This document shows positions 25,371-34,036 of a DNA stretch of 64,000 nucleotides, in pieces. This stretch comes from Burkholderia glumae LMG 2196 = ATCC 33617 (GTDB taxonomy: Bacteria > Pseudomonadota > Gammaproteobacteria > Burkholderiales > Burkholderiaceae): assembly GCF_000960995.1 (NCBI RefSeq), contig NZ_CP009434.1, positions 62,001-126,000 on the forward strand, given 5' to 3'. The notes beneath the pieces were generated by a model. The model had not been told where the DNA came from. It made no database searches and was given only the letters and a program-made list of their open reading frames with translations. The position numbers were made by a program, and so were the translations under genes. Each line of letters begins with the position of its first letter. Position 1 is the stretch's first letter.

Positions 25371-26719
25371 GCGCTCACCCCGGACAGTTCGTGCAGATAC
25401 GCGCCGGTTTCGTCGTAGGGCGCGTAGTCGCGGGTGCGCTGGCAGAGGAACGCGCGGATCGCGTCGGCCTTCTGGATCGCCTCGTCGGCGAGCGGGTTCT
25501 GGCCGGGCTGGTATTCGCCCACCTGCAGCAGCACCTCCACCTCGCGATGCTTGGCCATCAGCTCGCGAATCCGCGAGGCCGCGCGCGCGTGCGCATCGGG
25601 CACCACCAGCGACATCACGCGCGACAGGCTGCCGAGCACGTCGATCGCCGGATACTGGTTCTTCGCCGCGATCTCGCGCGACAGGATCATGTGGCCGTCC
25701 AGGATGCCTCGCACTTCCTCGGCCACCGGGTCGCCGCCCGTCTCGTCCTCGGCCAGCACCGTGTAGAGCGCCGTGATCGAGCCGGTCGCGCCCATGCCGG
25801 TGCGCTCCAGCAGGCGCGGCAGCTCGGCGAACACCGAGGGCGGGAAGCCGCGCCGCGCCGGCGGCTCGCCCGCGGCCAGGCCGATCTCGCGGCCGGCACG
25901 CGCGAAACGCGTCAGCGAATCCATCATCAGCAGCACGCGCAGGCCGCGGTCGCGGAAGTATTCGGCGATCGCGGTGGCCGTGTGCGCGGCCTTGGCGCGC
26001 TCCATCGACGAACGGTCCGAGGTCGCGCACACCACCACCGAACGCGCCATGCCCTCCGGGCCGAGGATCAGCTCGATGAATTCGCGCACTTCGCGGCCCC
26101 GTTCGCCGATCAGCGCGATCACGTTGATGTCGCAGGCCGCGCCGCGCGCGAACATGCCCATCAGCGTCGACTTGCCGACGCCGGCCGGCGCGAAGATGCC
26201 CATCCGCTGCCCTTCGCCGAGCGTCATCATGGCATCGACCACGCGCACGCCGGTGGGCATCGGCGTGTCCACCATGCGCCGCTTCATCGGGTCGGGCGGC
26301 TGCACGATCACCGGGCGCCAGTCGTCGGAGTCGAGCGGCGGGCCGCCGTCGATCGGCTCGCCGAGGCCGTCGAGCACGCGGCCGAGCAACTGGTCGCCGA
26401 CCTGGATCGACAGCGGCCGGCCGAGGCCGATCACCTGGGTGGCGCGCGACACGTTCTCGAGCCGCGAGAACGGCGAGAGCAGCGCCACGTCGCGCGTGAA
26501 GCCCACCACCTCGGCGCGCTGCAGCAGCGTGCCGTCGGGCGCGCGCAGCTCGCAGAGTTCGCCGAGCGTGACGTCGAGGCCGGACACCTTGATCACCGTG
26601 CCGACCACTTCCATGACCTTGCCGGTGCGCGCCACGGCGGGCACGGCGAGGATCTCGCGCTCGATCGCGTCGGTCAGCCGCTCGAAATCGTCGGTGCGCG
26701 ACAGCCAGGACAGGTTCAT
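25367..26719 (-). CDS. hrcN: T3SS ATPase HrcN (SctN)
   Basis: 450 residues. It is an F1-beta-like hexameric ATPase that unfolds and releases substrates from chaperones at the cytosolic face. Walker A APAGVGKST (177-185), the catalytic region LIGERGREVREF, Walker B in LRVLLMMDSLTRFARAGREIGLA and the family block LLERTGMGATGSITALYTVLAE are intact, as is GGDPVAEEVRGILDGHMILSR. ATG overlaps the sctL stop (ATGA) and the next gene overlaps its stop, so the operon is translated as a coupled chain. Confidence 0.97.
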   Translation of the reverse strand: MNLSWLSRTDDFERLTDAIEREILAVPAVARTGKVMEVVGTVIKVSGLDVTLGELCELRAPDGTLLQRAEVVGFTRDVALLSPFSRLENVSRATQVIGLGRPLSIQVGDQLLGRVLDGLGEPIDGGPPLDSDDWRPVIVQPPDPMKRRMVDTPMPTGVRVVDAMMTLGEGQRMGIFAPAGVGKSTLMGMFARGAACDINVIALIGERGREVREFIELILGPEGMARSVVVCATSDRSSMERAKAAHTATAIAEYFRDRGLRVLLMMDSLTRFARAGREIGLAAGEPPARRGFPPSVFAELPRLLERTGMGATGSITALYTVLAEDETGGDPVAEEVRGILDGHMILSREIAAKNQYPAIDVLGSLSRVMSLVVPDAHARAASRIRELMAKHREVEVLLQVGEYQPGQNPLADEAIQKADAIRAFLCQRTRDYAPYDETGAYLHELSGVSA

Positions 26720-27762
26720 CGGCCGCCTCCGGCCTGGGCAGACGTGGCGCAGGGATCGCCCTGGGCCGGCTGCGGGTCGCGGTGGCGCTCGTCGGGCAGA
26801 TAGCCCTGCGTGCTCGGCTGCGGAGCGCGGTGGCGTTCGTCGGGCAGATAGCCCTGCGCCGCATACGGATCGGCATCCGGGCTCGCATACGGATCCGCGT
26901 CGCCCCGGGCCGGGCCGTCCGCTGCCGCATAGGGATCGTCGCCGACGGCCGCAGGCGCGCCGCCCGCACCGCCCGCACCGCCCCGCGGATCGGCGCCGGG
27001 CGCGCCCTCGTCCGGCGCGGCCGACTCGATCTCGGCCAGCGTGCGCTTGAGCGCGCGCGACACCGCGCCGTGCATCGCGCGCAGCTGGGTGTCGAGGCTC
27101 GCGTCCACGGCGCCGAAATCGGATTCGCAGACGCAGCTGCCGGGCGCGAGCCGCTTGTCGCCCACCACCGACATCGGGATCGGCCGGCCCAGCTCGCGCC
27201 AGCGCGTGGCGAGCCGGTCGAAGGTGTCCTTGGCGCTGTCGAGATCGTCGGGATGCACGGCCACGCGCAGATAGGTCGCGCCGTCCACGATCCGCTCGAC
27301 CGAGGCCAGCGCGCGCTCGAACAGCGCCGCGCGGTTCTCGGTGCGCACGATCTGCTCCACGGCCGAGGCGACGATGTCGGCGAGCCGCTCGCGCATGCGC
27401 ACCTGCAGCTGGTTCTGCGCGTGCGCGACGTCGGCGAGCCGGTCCATCCAGTCGCCGAGCGCGCGGTCGTAGCCGTCGCGATAGCCGGCGCGCGCGGCGG
27501 CGTCGCGCTCGCGCTGGGCCGCGTCGAGGATCTCGCCGGCCTGCTCGCGGCCCGCGTCGACGATCCGCTCGGCCTCGTCGCGGGCGGCCTCGATCAGCGC
27601 GGCGCGATCGGCGGCGAGCGCCGCGTAGGCGTCCTCGAGCGACACCAGCGTGCCGAACGTCTCGCGCGGCAGCACGTCGGCGGCCGCGCCCAGGCGGGCC
27701 GGCATCACGCTCGGGTCGTGCGGGTGATGGGCGTCCCGCGGACGGCTCAACCAAATAGCCAT
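26716..27762 (-). CDS. hrcL: T3SS ATPase stator/regulator SctL (HrpB5/HrcL) with unusual repeat tail
   Basis: 348 residues, much longer than the usual 200-250. The first about 240 residues are a standard SctL/FliH-like protein: a charged coiled coil (ARDEAERIVDAGREQAGEIL) and the C-terminal fold ending YLRVAVHPDDL, then GSCVCESDFGAVDASLDTQLRAM. The remaining 100 residues are a disordered Gly/Ala/Pro-rich extension with three DPYA motifs and two copies of a 16-residue repeat containing QGYLPDERHR. SctL binds HrcN and links it to the HrcQ sorting platform. It overlaps the sctK gene by 16 bases and the hrcN start by 4. The tail has no counterpart I know in HrpB5. Confidence 0.88.
   Translation of the reverse strand: MAIWLSRPRDAHHPHDPSVMPARLGAAADVLPRETFGTLVSLEDAYAALAADRAALIEAARDEAERIVDAGREQAGEILDAAQRERDAAARAGYRDGYDRALGDWMDRLADVAHAQNQLQVRMRERLADIVASAVEQIVRTENRAALFERALASVERIVDGATYLRVAVHPDDLDSAKDTFDRLATRWRELGRPIPMSVVGDKRLAPGSCVCESDFGAVDASLDTQLRAMHGAVSRALKRTLAEIESAAPDEGAPGADPRGGAGGAGGAPAAVGDDPYAAADGPARGDADPYASPDADPYAAQGYLPDERHRAPQPSTQGYLPDERHRDPQPAQGDPCATSAQAGGGR
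26768..26863 (-). repeat. 48-bp tandem repeat (two units) in the sctL 3' end
   Basis: Two adjacent 48-base units, each encoding a copy of the QGYLPDERHR-containing 16-residue repeat, differ at a few positions. Shorter GATCCGTATGC-like units encoding DPYA lie just beyond. Unit number could vary between strains by slippage or recombination without shifting the frame. Confidence 0.75.
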
Positions 27763-28487
27763 GCCACCTCCGGCATCAGTTCGGGCATCCGCGCGAACAG
27801 CCGCACGGAACCGGCCGCATCCAGGCCGCTCGCGGCCGGCAGCGAGGCCGGCGGCGCCAGCGCGCGCGGCAGCGCGAGCCGCGTCAGCGACGGCGGACGC
27901 GAGTCGGCCGCGCCGCCCGCGTCACGCGCGAGCAGCAGCCAGCCCTCGGCGGCCATCGCGGTGGCGTCGAGCCGGGCGAGCGGCGGCAGGCCGGTCTTCA
28001 TCGTCAGGTGGGCCACGTCGGGCGCGTCGGCCGCATGCGGGTCCTGCGCGATCGCGTCGGGGTGGACGCCGGTCCACTCCGCCAGCCGCGAGCGCGTCTG
28101 CCTGTCGATCAGCCGGCGCACCTCGGCGCGCCGGAACGACAGCGAACGCACGCGCAGCACGGCGAGTGCCTGCGCCGTCGGCAGCGCGTCGAGCAGCGCG
28201 AGATTGGGCTTCGGGCCGATGCCGGGCGCGCTGCCGGCCAGACCGAGCACGGCGGCCGTGGCGAACGCGCCGAACGGCGGCTCGCGCACGCCGGCCGCGC
28301 GCGCGAACGCGTGCGAGCAGGCGCGGCGCGCGGCGGCCGAGGCGCGGGCGAGCGCGTCGCGCCAGCCGCCGTCGGGCAGCGCGGACCACGACGCGTCGGC
28401 CCACAGGGCCGCGCTGTCGAGGTTGTCGCGATAGCCGTTCAGCGCGGCGGCCACGCGCTGCGGGGGATAGAAAGCAGCAGACGCCAT
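27747..28487 (-). CDS. T3SS sorting-platform adaptor HrpB4/SctK-like
   Basis: 246 residues, alanine- and arginine-rich, no signal or membrane segment. The middle region with LALLDALPTAQALAVLRVRSLSFRRAEVRRLIDRQTRSRLAEWTG matches the conserved part of HrpB4. SctK proteins link the SctD ring to the SctQ platform in the cytosol. Assignment is helped by fixed gene order between hrcJ and sctL. Its end (AWLFG) overlaps the sctL start by 16 bases. Sequence conservation in this family is weak. Confidence 0.85.
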   Translation of the reverse strand: MASAAFYPPQRVAAALNGYRDNLDSAALWADASWSALPDGGWRDALARASAAARRACSHAFARAAGVREPPFGAFATAAVLGLAGSAPGIGPKPNLALLDALPTAQALAVLRVRSLSFRRAEVRRLIDRQTRSRLAEWTGVHPDAIAQDPHAADAPDVAHLTMKTGLPPLARLDATAMAAEGWLLLARDAGGAADSRPPSLTRLALPRALAPPASLPAASGLDAAGSVRLFARMPELMPEVAWLFG

Positions 28488-28506
28488 GCGGTTCGCGGCG
28501 GGCCGC

Positions 28507-29349
28507 TCAGTTCGCGGGGCGCGGGCGCAGCCGCGCGGTCAGCGCGCCGAGCCTGCCGCGCAGGCCGGTGGCCGGCTCCTGGAGGTCCGCGCCCGCGGCG
28601 CCGCCGTCCTGGCCGTCGCCTTGCGGCAGCTGGCGGCGCAGCACCACCAGCAGCGCCGCCGCGACGATCAGGATCGCCCCGGCAGCGCCGCTCACGATCC
28701 ACACCACCGGCAGGCCGCCGCGCGGCGGAAGCGGCTGGCGCGCCAGGTCGGACGGATCGGCCGCCACGGCCGTCACGCTGACCTGGTCGTAGGTGAGCCC
28801 CTCCACGCTGTGCATCACCAGCGTCTTGATCTGCGGCACCAGCGCGCCGACATCGGAATTGGGCCGGTACTTGATGAACACGGCCGCCGACGAGGGCTTG
28901 ATGGTCTGCGCGAGCGGGTCGTTGTTCGGCAGCACGATCTGCACGCGCGCCACCAGCACGCCGTCGATCTTCGAGAGCGTCGACGACAGCTCCTGCGACA
29001 TGCCATAGATGAAGCGCACGCGCTCCTCGGTCGGCGTCGAGACGAGGCCGTCCTTCTTGAACAGGTCGCCGAGATTGTCGAAGCGGCTCTTGGGCAGGCC
29101 GCGCGAGCGCAGCGCTTCCATCGCGCGCACCATCTGGTCGCCGTCGACCTCGAGCGTCCAGGTCTTGCCGGCGTCGGGCGTCTCCTTGGACGCGTCGACC
29201 CCGTTCTCGAGCAGCGCCACGACCATCTCGTTGACGTCCTGCTCGGACAGGTTTCCGTACAGCTCCTTCTTGCAGCCGGCGAGCAGCGCGCAGAGCGCGA
29301 ACCCGCCCGCGACGGACGCGCGCCGCCATCCGGACCGTGACTGTGACAT
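28507..29349 (-). CDS. hrcJ: T3SS inner-membrane ring lipoprotein HrcJ (SctJ)
   Basis: 280 residues. A lipoprotein signal with lipobox LLAGC precedes KKELYGNLSEQDVNEMVVALLENGV. The ring-building motif domains follow (GLPKSRFDNLGDLFKKDGLVSTPTEERVRF, YGMSQELSSTLSKIDGVLVARVQIVLP). A C-terminal membrane helix (VVWIVSGAAGAILIVAAALLVVLRR) and a short cytoplasmic tail complete the protein. It forms the periplasmic MS-like ring with SctD. It lies in the hrpB1 operon, 48 bases after sctI. Confidence 0.96.
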   Translation of the reverse strand: MSQSRSGWRRASVAGGFALCALLAGCKKELYGNLSEQDVNEMVVALLENGVDASKETPDAGKTWTLEVDGDQMVRAMEALRSRGLPKSRFDNLGDLFKKDGLVSTPTEERVRFIYGMSQELSSTLSKIDGVLVARVQIVLPNNDPLAQTIKPSSAAVFIKYRPNSDVGALVPQIKTLVMHSVEGLTYDQVSVTAVAADPSDLARQPLPPRGGLPVVWIVSGAAGAILIVAAALLVVLRRQLPQGDGQDGGAAGADLQEPATGLRGRLGALTARLRPRPAN

Positions 29350-29397
29350 GGGGTAATTTCCGCGGCTGACCGCGCGACGCCCGCGGGCGCCGCGCGG

Positions 29398-29784
29398 TCA
29401 CTGGTTTTTCATCAGCGTTTCGATCGACGACTTCGACGCGTTCACCACCCCCATCTTCGCTTCCATGTCGAGCTGCGTGCTGGCCAGTTCGTAGGTGAGG
29501 CGGATCGAGCCGGCGTTCATCTCGTTGAGGCTCATCTCGGGGGCGCGCTGCATGAATTCGGCCGCGTCGGTGACGCTGCGCTGCAGCTCCGCGTCCTGCG
29601 CGGCCACCAGCTTCGAGGCGACTTCCAGCGAATGGCTCTGCTCGGCATGCGGCGGCGCCATCGAGGGCTTTTCCATCAGCGCCTTGAACTTGTCGGCCGC
29701 GGCGGGCGAACCGCTCGCGGCTTCCGGCTTCGAGAGGGCCTCGAGCGACGCGCGCAGCGCCGCGGAATGGTCGATGGCGGTCAT
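29398..29784 (-). CDS. hrpB2: T3SS inner rod protein HrpB2/SctI
   Basis: 128 residues, close to HrpB2 of related bacteria (about 130). The C-terminal helix IRLTYELASTQLDMEAKMGVVNASKSSIETLMKNQ has the pattern of SctI rod proteins, whose C-terminus polymerises under the export gate; HrpB2 is an early T3SS substrate. No signal peptide. The start MTAIDHSA lies 31 bases downstream of hrpB1. The long Ser/Ala/Pro N-terminal part is typical. Confidence 0.88.
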   Translation of the reverse strand: MTAIDHSAALRASLEALSKPEAASGSPAAADKFKALMEKPSMAPPHAEQSHSLEVASKLVAAQDAELQRSVTDAAEFMQRAPEMSLNEMNAGSIRLTYELASTQLDMEAKMGVVNASKSSIETLMKNQ

Positions 29785-29815
29785 CGGCGTTCTCCGTGCG
29801 GGGAAGAAAGCTCGC

Positions 29816-30400
29816 TCAGGCGCGCAGCGCGACGCCGAACGGCAGCGATTCGATGCCGGCCGACGGCGGCTGGCCGACCGGCGCGACGTCGGGCTTGTCG
29901 CCGCGGGCGGCCAGCTCCTCGTTGAGCTCCTCAACCGAGGCGGGCGTGATGAAGGTGCTGCCGTTGCGGCTCGCCTGCACCGCGTTGACGAGCTCCTCGC
30001 GCGCATGCAGCGCCTTGACCAGCGAGACGGTGTCGCGCGTCGGGCTGCCCTCGAGCACCTCGTTGGCCACCATCTTCCAGTCCGAGTCACCCTTGGTGGA
30101 CAGGCAGAACGCCAGCAGCGCCTTCGCGTAGGCGAAGCGCGGCGCGCTCTCGCTGACCTCGCGCAGCACCAGGATCGCATCGTCCCAGTGGTTGCGCACC
30201 ATGTGCAGGATGCCGTCGAGCATCTGGATTTCCGGCACCTTCGGGCGCAGCACGCGCAGCGCGTCGAGCATCAGCTCGATGTCGTAGGGATCGACCGACA
30301 CCTTCGGGAAGGTCTGCAACAGCGCATCGGAGGCCGTCTCGATCAGTCCTCCGACGATCTCCGGGCTGCAGTTCAGGTAATCGGGTGTGGCGTTGGTCAT
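29816..30400 (-). CDS. hrpB1: HrpB1-family T3SS protein
   Basis: 194 residues with the HrpB1/HrpK(Ralstonia) fold: a TPR-like helical region including DPYDIELMLDALRVLRPKVPEIQMLDGILHMVRNHWDDAILVLREV and AYAKALLAFCLSTKGDSDWK. HrpB1 proteins are periplasmic or peripheral T3SS assembly factors in Xanthomonas and Ralstonia and have no counterpart in Ysc systems, which marks this as a group 2 hrp cluster. First gene of the minus-strand structural operon; ATG after CAGGAGAATGCGCG, with a leader of about 55 bases from the hrpII promoter. Confidence 0.92.
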   Translation of the reverse strand: MTNATPDYLNCSPEIVGGLIETASDALLQTFPKVSVDPYDIELMLDALRVLRPKVPEIQMLDGILHMVRNHWDDAILVLREVSESAPRFAYAKALLAFCLSTKGDSDWKMVANEVLEGSPTRDTVSLVKALHAREELVNAVQASRNGSTFITPASVEELNEELAARGDKPDVAPVGQPPSAGIESLPFGVALRA

Positions 30401-30461
30401 CGCGCATTCTCCTGGCGGTATTCTTCGCGCCGCGCTCGGGGTCGATCGGACGCACGACGGA

Positions 30462-30523
30462 ACCTTAGCAACCGGCCGTGCCGCGCGCGGGGCGCGATGC
30501 GAAGCGGACGCGCCGAAAGCGAA
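30462..30523 (-). promoter_or_regulatory. hrpII/PIP promoter of the hrpB1-hrcT operon
   Basis: Minus strand TTCGC-N15-TTCGC (a perfect PIP box, 30523 to 30499) followed, 32 bases after the second TTCG, by TAAGGT (30467-30462). It drives the eight-gene operon hrpB1 to hrcT. Confidence 0.88.
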
Positions 30524-30687
30524 GCCTGCCGAGAGCGGCCGCGGCGGCGGCGCGCGGGCCCCGCCGCCCGCCTCGCACGCGCCCCGCGCACAATGCCCAA
30601 AGCCGCGCCGGGCAACGGTTGCGCCGCGCCGCGGCGGCCCTGGGCGGGCCGCCGTCACGCAGGCAGTCGCCGCCCGCCGCGCGAGAC

Positions 30688-30749
30688 TTCGCATGCGCAG
30701 CGCCCGATTCGCGTCGGCGGGCCTGCCGGCCGGCCCGCACGGCTATCTT
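30688..30749 (+). promoter_or_regulatory. hrpII/PIP promoter of the hrcU operon
   Basis: Plus strand TTCGC-N15-TTCGC (30688-30712) followed, 32 bases after the second TTCG, by TATCTT (30744-30749). It is divergent from the hrpB1 promoter, with about 165 bases between the boxes. The intervening DNA (30524-30687) is very GC-rich and holds nothing else I can identify. Predicted leader about 95 bases. Confidence 0.88.
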
Positions 30750-30850
30750 CGTCCGACCGGCCCGCTCTGGCGCCGCGCCCCGCCGCGCGAGCGGCCCCCC
30801 GCCACCCAGTCCGCCTCCGGGCCGACGCGTCTGCGACGAAGCACCGAGCG

Positions 30851-31909
30851 ATGAGCGACGAAAAAACCGAAGAGCCAACCGACAAGAAGCTGCGCGACGC
30901 CCGCAAGGACGGCCAGGCGTCGAAGAGCTCGGACCTGGCCGACGCGATCTCGATGACCGCCGCGATCGGCTTCGTGATCGCCGCGAGCGCCCACCTGCGC
31001 GATTCGATGCGTCAGCTGGTGGTCAGCGCGCTCGACTTCGTGAGCACCGACCACTCGCTGCCCGACATGTTCGACCGGCTCTACCGGTTCGGGGGCATCG
31101 CGCTTTTGGCGGTGGTGCCGCTCGCGCTGGCCGCGGCGCTCGCCGGCGTGATGGGCTCGGCGATGCAGGTCGGGCTGCAGATCGCGCTCAAGCCGGTGAT
31201 GCCGAACCTGAACGCGCTGAACCCGGGCGAGGGGCTCAAGAAGATCTTCTCGATGAAGACGGTGATCGAGACGGTCAAGATGCTCGTCAAGGCCTCGCTG
31301 ATCTTCGCCGTGATGTGGGTGGTGGTGCGCGGCCTGATCCCGCTGGTCTCGGGCGCGATCTACCAGCCGCTCGCCGAACTCTCGGCGATGTACTGGGGCA
31401 TCCTGCTCAAGCTGATGATGATCGCCGCGGTGATCTTCGTGCTGGTGGGCGCGGCCGACGTCAAGCTGCAGAAGATGCTGTTCATGAAGCAGATGAAGAT
31501 GTCGAAGGACGAGGTCAAGCGCGAGCACAAGAACGACGAGGGCGACCCGATGATCAAGGGCGAGCGCCGCCGCATCGCGCGCGAGATGGCCAACGCCCCG
31601 CCGCCGCGCATGGCGCGCGCCAACGTGGTGGTGGTCAACCCCACCCACTATGCGGTGGCGCTGCGCTACGCGCCCGACGAGCACCCGCTGCCGGTGGTGA
31701 TCGCCAAGGGCATGGACGAGGCCGCCGCCGCGATTAGGCGCGCCGCCGCCGAGGCCGAGGTGCCGATCGTCGGCAACCCGCCGGTGGCGCGCGCGCTCTA
31801 CAAGGTCGGGCTCGACGAGCCGATCCCCGACGCGCTGTTCGAGACCATCGCCGCGATCCTGCGCTGGGTCGACTCGATCGGCGCGGCCCGCCGCGACACG
31901 CAACACTGA
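30851..31909 (+). CDS. hrcU: T3SS autoprotease / substrate-specificity switch HrcU (SctU)
   Basis: 352 residues. MSDEKTEEPTDKKLRDARKDGQ is the family N-terminus; four membrane segments follow (AISMTAAIGFVIAAS, IALLAVVPLALAAALAGVM, ASLIFAVMWVVVRGLIPLV, LLKLMMIAAVIFVLVGAAD). The cytosolic domain carries the self-cleavage motif NPTH at 263-266, cut between Asn263 and Pro264 in the family. Cleavage lets HpaP (SctP) switch export from rod/pilus to late substrates. The start at the ATG before SDEKTEEP was chosen by conservation; frames upstream are low-complexity. Confidence 0.96.
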   Translation: MSDEKTEEPTDKKLRDARKDGQASKSSDLADAISMTAAIGFVIAASAHLRDSMRQLVVSALDFVSTDHSLPDMFDRLYRFGGIALLAVVPLALAAALAGVMGSAMQVGLQIALKPVMPNLNALNPGEGLKKIFSMKTVIETVKMLVKASLIFAVMWVVVRGLIPLVSGAIYQPLAELSAMYWGILLKLMMIAAVIFVLVGAADVKLQKMLFMKQMKMSKDEVKREHKNDEGDPMIKGERRRIAREMANAPPPRMARANVVVVNPTHYAVALRYAPDEHPLPVVIAKGMDEAAAAIRRAAAEAEVPIVGNPPVARALYKVGLDEPIPDALFETIAAILRWVDSIGAARRDTQH

Positions 31910-31930
31910 CCGCCGAGAGCCGGAGCCACG

Positions 31931-34036
31931 ATGCTGAAGTCCCTGAAACTCCCCGCCGGCGGCGAAATCGGCATTGTCGCGCTGGTGGTGGCGATCATCT
32001 CGCTGATGATCCTGCCGCTGCCGCCGCTGCTGATCGACATGCTGCTCGGCCTGAACATCACCATCAGCGTGACGCTGCTGATGATCACCATGTACGTGCC
32101 CGACATCTCGGCGCTCTCGGCGTTCCCGTCGCTGCTGCTGTTCACCACGCTGTTCCGGCTCTCGCTGAACATCGCCTCCACCAAGTCGATCCTGCTGCAC
32201 GCCGAGGCCGGCAACATCATCGAGAGCTTCGGCAAGCTGGTGGTGGGCGGCAACCTGGTGGTGGGCCTGGTGGTGTTCGCGATCATCACCACCGTGCAGT
32301 TCATCGTGATCGCCAAGGGTTCGGAGCGGGTGGCCGAGGTGGGCGCGCGCTTCACGCTCGACGCGCTGCCCGGCAAGCAGATGAGCATCGACGCGGACCT
32401 GCGCGCGAACCTGCTCACGCCGGAGGAGGCCAAGCGCAAGCGCGCCACGCTGGCGGTGGAAAGCCAGCTGCACGGCGGCATGGACGGGGCGATGAAGTTC
32501 GTGAAGGGCGACGCGATCGCGGGCCTCATCATCACGATGATCAACATCCTGGCGGGCATCGCGGTGGGCGTGGCCTACCACGGCATGTCGGCCGGCGACG
32601 CGGCGAACCGCTTCTCGGTGCTGTCGGTCGGTGACGCGATGGTCTCGCAGATCCCGTCGCTGCTGCTGTCGGTGGCCGCCGGCGTGATGATCACGCGGGT
32701 GGCCGACGAGCGCCAGGCCAAGCAGCGTTCGCTCGGCGACGAGATCGGCCACCAGCTCGGCTCGAGCAGCCGCGCGCTGTTCTTCGCCGCGGTGCTGCTG
32801 CTGGGCTTCGCGATCGTGCCGGGCTTCCCGTCGCTGCTGTTCGTGCTGCTGGCCGCGGCGCTGTCGTTCGCGGGCTACCGGCTGTCGGTCAGGAAGCCCT
32901 CGTCGCGCGACAGCGAGCATGGCGGCGCCGAGACGCTCGCCTCGATGCAGCGCGTGGGCGCCAAGACCGAGGTGCCGCCGATCCTGCCGCGCGCGCCGCA
33001 GTTCGCCTGCGCGGTGGGCGTGCGGATCTCGCCCGACCTGGCCGCGAAGCTGGCCATGCCCACCCTCGACGCCGCCTTCGAGGCCGAGCGCGCGGCGCTG
33101 CAGGAGGCGCTCGGGCTGCCGTTCCCCGGCATCACGATGTGGGTCCACGCGCCGCTGCCGGTCGCCACCTTCGAGATCCTGATCCACGACGTGCCGCATC
33201 TGATGGTGACGATGCCGCCCGGCAAGGCGATGCTGCCCGACCTGCGCCTGGTGCCGGCCGAGGTCGCGGCGGCCTCGGCCGAGAAGCTGCTGGCGCTGGC
33301 CGAGAAGGCCGAGGACGGCCCGCCGGTCGATTCGGCCGGCACGCCCACGCGCTGGATCGACGAGCGCGCGGTGCCGGCCAAGACGCCGGTGTGGCGCACC
33401 GAGCAGATCATCGCGCACGCCTGCGTGGCCGCCATGCGGCGCCACGCGACGCTGTTTCTCGGCATCCAGGAGGTGCAGTGGATTCTCGACCAGCTCAGCC
33501 ATGACGCGCCGGGCCTGGTGGCCGAGGTGCAGAAGGTGCTGCCGCCGCAGCGGATCGCCGACGTGCTGCGCCGGCTGCTGGAGGAACAGGTGTCGATCCG
33601 CAACGTGCGCTCGATCATGGAGAGCCTGATCGCCTGGGGCGCCAAGGAAAAGGACATGCTGATGCTCACCGAGTACGTGCGCGGCGATCTCTCGCGCTTC
33701 CTCGCGCACCGCGCCGCCAAGGGCGAGCGGCAGCTCTCGGCGGTGCTGTTCGACATGCAGGCCGAGCAGCACATCCGCGCCGCGATCAAGCAGACGCCGA
33801 CCGGCAACTTCCTCGCGCTGCCGCCCAACGACGCCGCGTTCCTGATCGACCGGATCCAGTCGTTCGTCGGCGCCGCGCCGCGCGAGGGCGTGGTGCTGGT
33901 CACCTCGATGGACATCCGCCGCTACGTGCGGCGCATGATCGAGTCGCGGCTCGGCTGGCTGTCGGTCTATTCGTACCAGGAACTGGGCGAGCACGTCGAG
34001 CTCAAGCCCGTCGGCCGCGTGACGCTGAGCGCATGA
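31931..34036 (+). CDS. hrcV: T3SS major export apparatus protein HrcV (SctV)
   Basis: 701 residues, typical. The N-terminal half has about eight membrane segments (IGIVALVVAIISLMILPLPPLLIDMLLGLNI onward) and the conserved FHIPEP-type cytosolic loop (AKGSERVAEVGARFTLDAL, PGKQMSIDADLRANLLTPEEAKRKR). The C-terminal cytosolic domain (about 350-701) forms the nonameric ring that receives chaperone-substrate complexes. The gene follows hrcU by 21 bases and overlaps hpaP by 4 (ATGA). Confidence 0.97.
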   Translation: MLKSLKLPAGGEIGIVALVVAIISLMILPLPPLLIDMLLGLNITISVTLLMITMYVPDISALSAFPSLLLFTTLFRLSLNIASTKSILLHAEAGNIIESFGKLVVGGNLVVGLVVFAIITTVQFIVIAKGSERVAEVGARFTLDALPGKQMSIDADLRANLLTPEEAKRKRATLAVESQLHGGMDGAMKFVKGDAIAGLIITMINILAGIAVGVAYHGMSAGDAANRFSVLSVGDAMVSQIPSLLLSVAAGVMITRVADERQAKQRSLGDEIGHQLGSSSRALFFAAVLLLGFAIVPGFPSLLFVLLAAALSFAGYRLSVRKPSSRDSEHGGAETLASMQRVGAKTEVPPILPRAPQFACAVGVRISPDLAAKLAMPTLDAAFEAERAALQEALGLPFPGITMWVHAPLPVATFEILIHDVPHLMVTMPPGKAMLPDLRLVPAEVAAASAEKLLALAEKAEDGPPVDSAGTPTRWIDERAVPAKTPVWRTEQIIAHACVAAMRRHATLFLGIQEVQWILDQLSHDAPGLVAEVQKVLPPQRIADVLRRLLEEQVSIRNVRSIMESLIAWGAKEKDMLMLTEYVRGDLSRFLAHRAAKGERQLSAVLFDMQAEQHIRAAIKQTPTGNFLALPPNDAAFLIDRIQSFVGAAPREGVVLVTSMDIRRYVRRMIESRLGWLSVYSYQELGEHVELKPVGRVTLSA

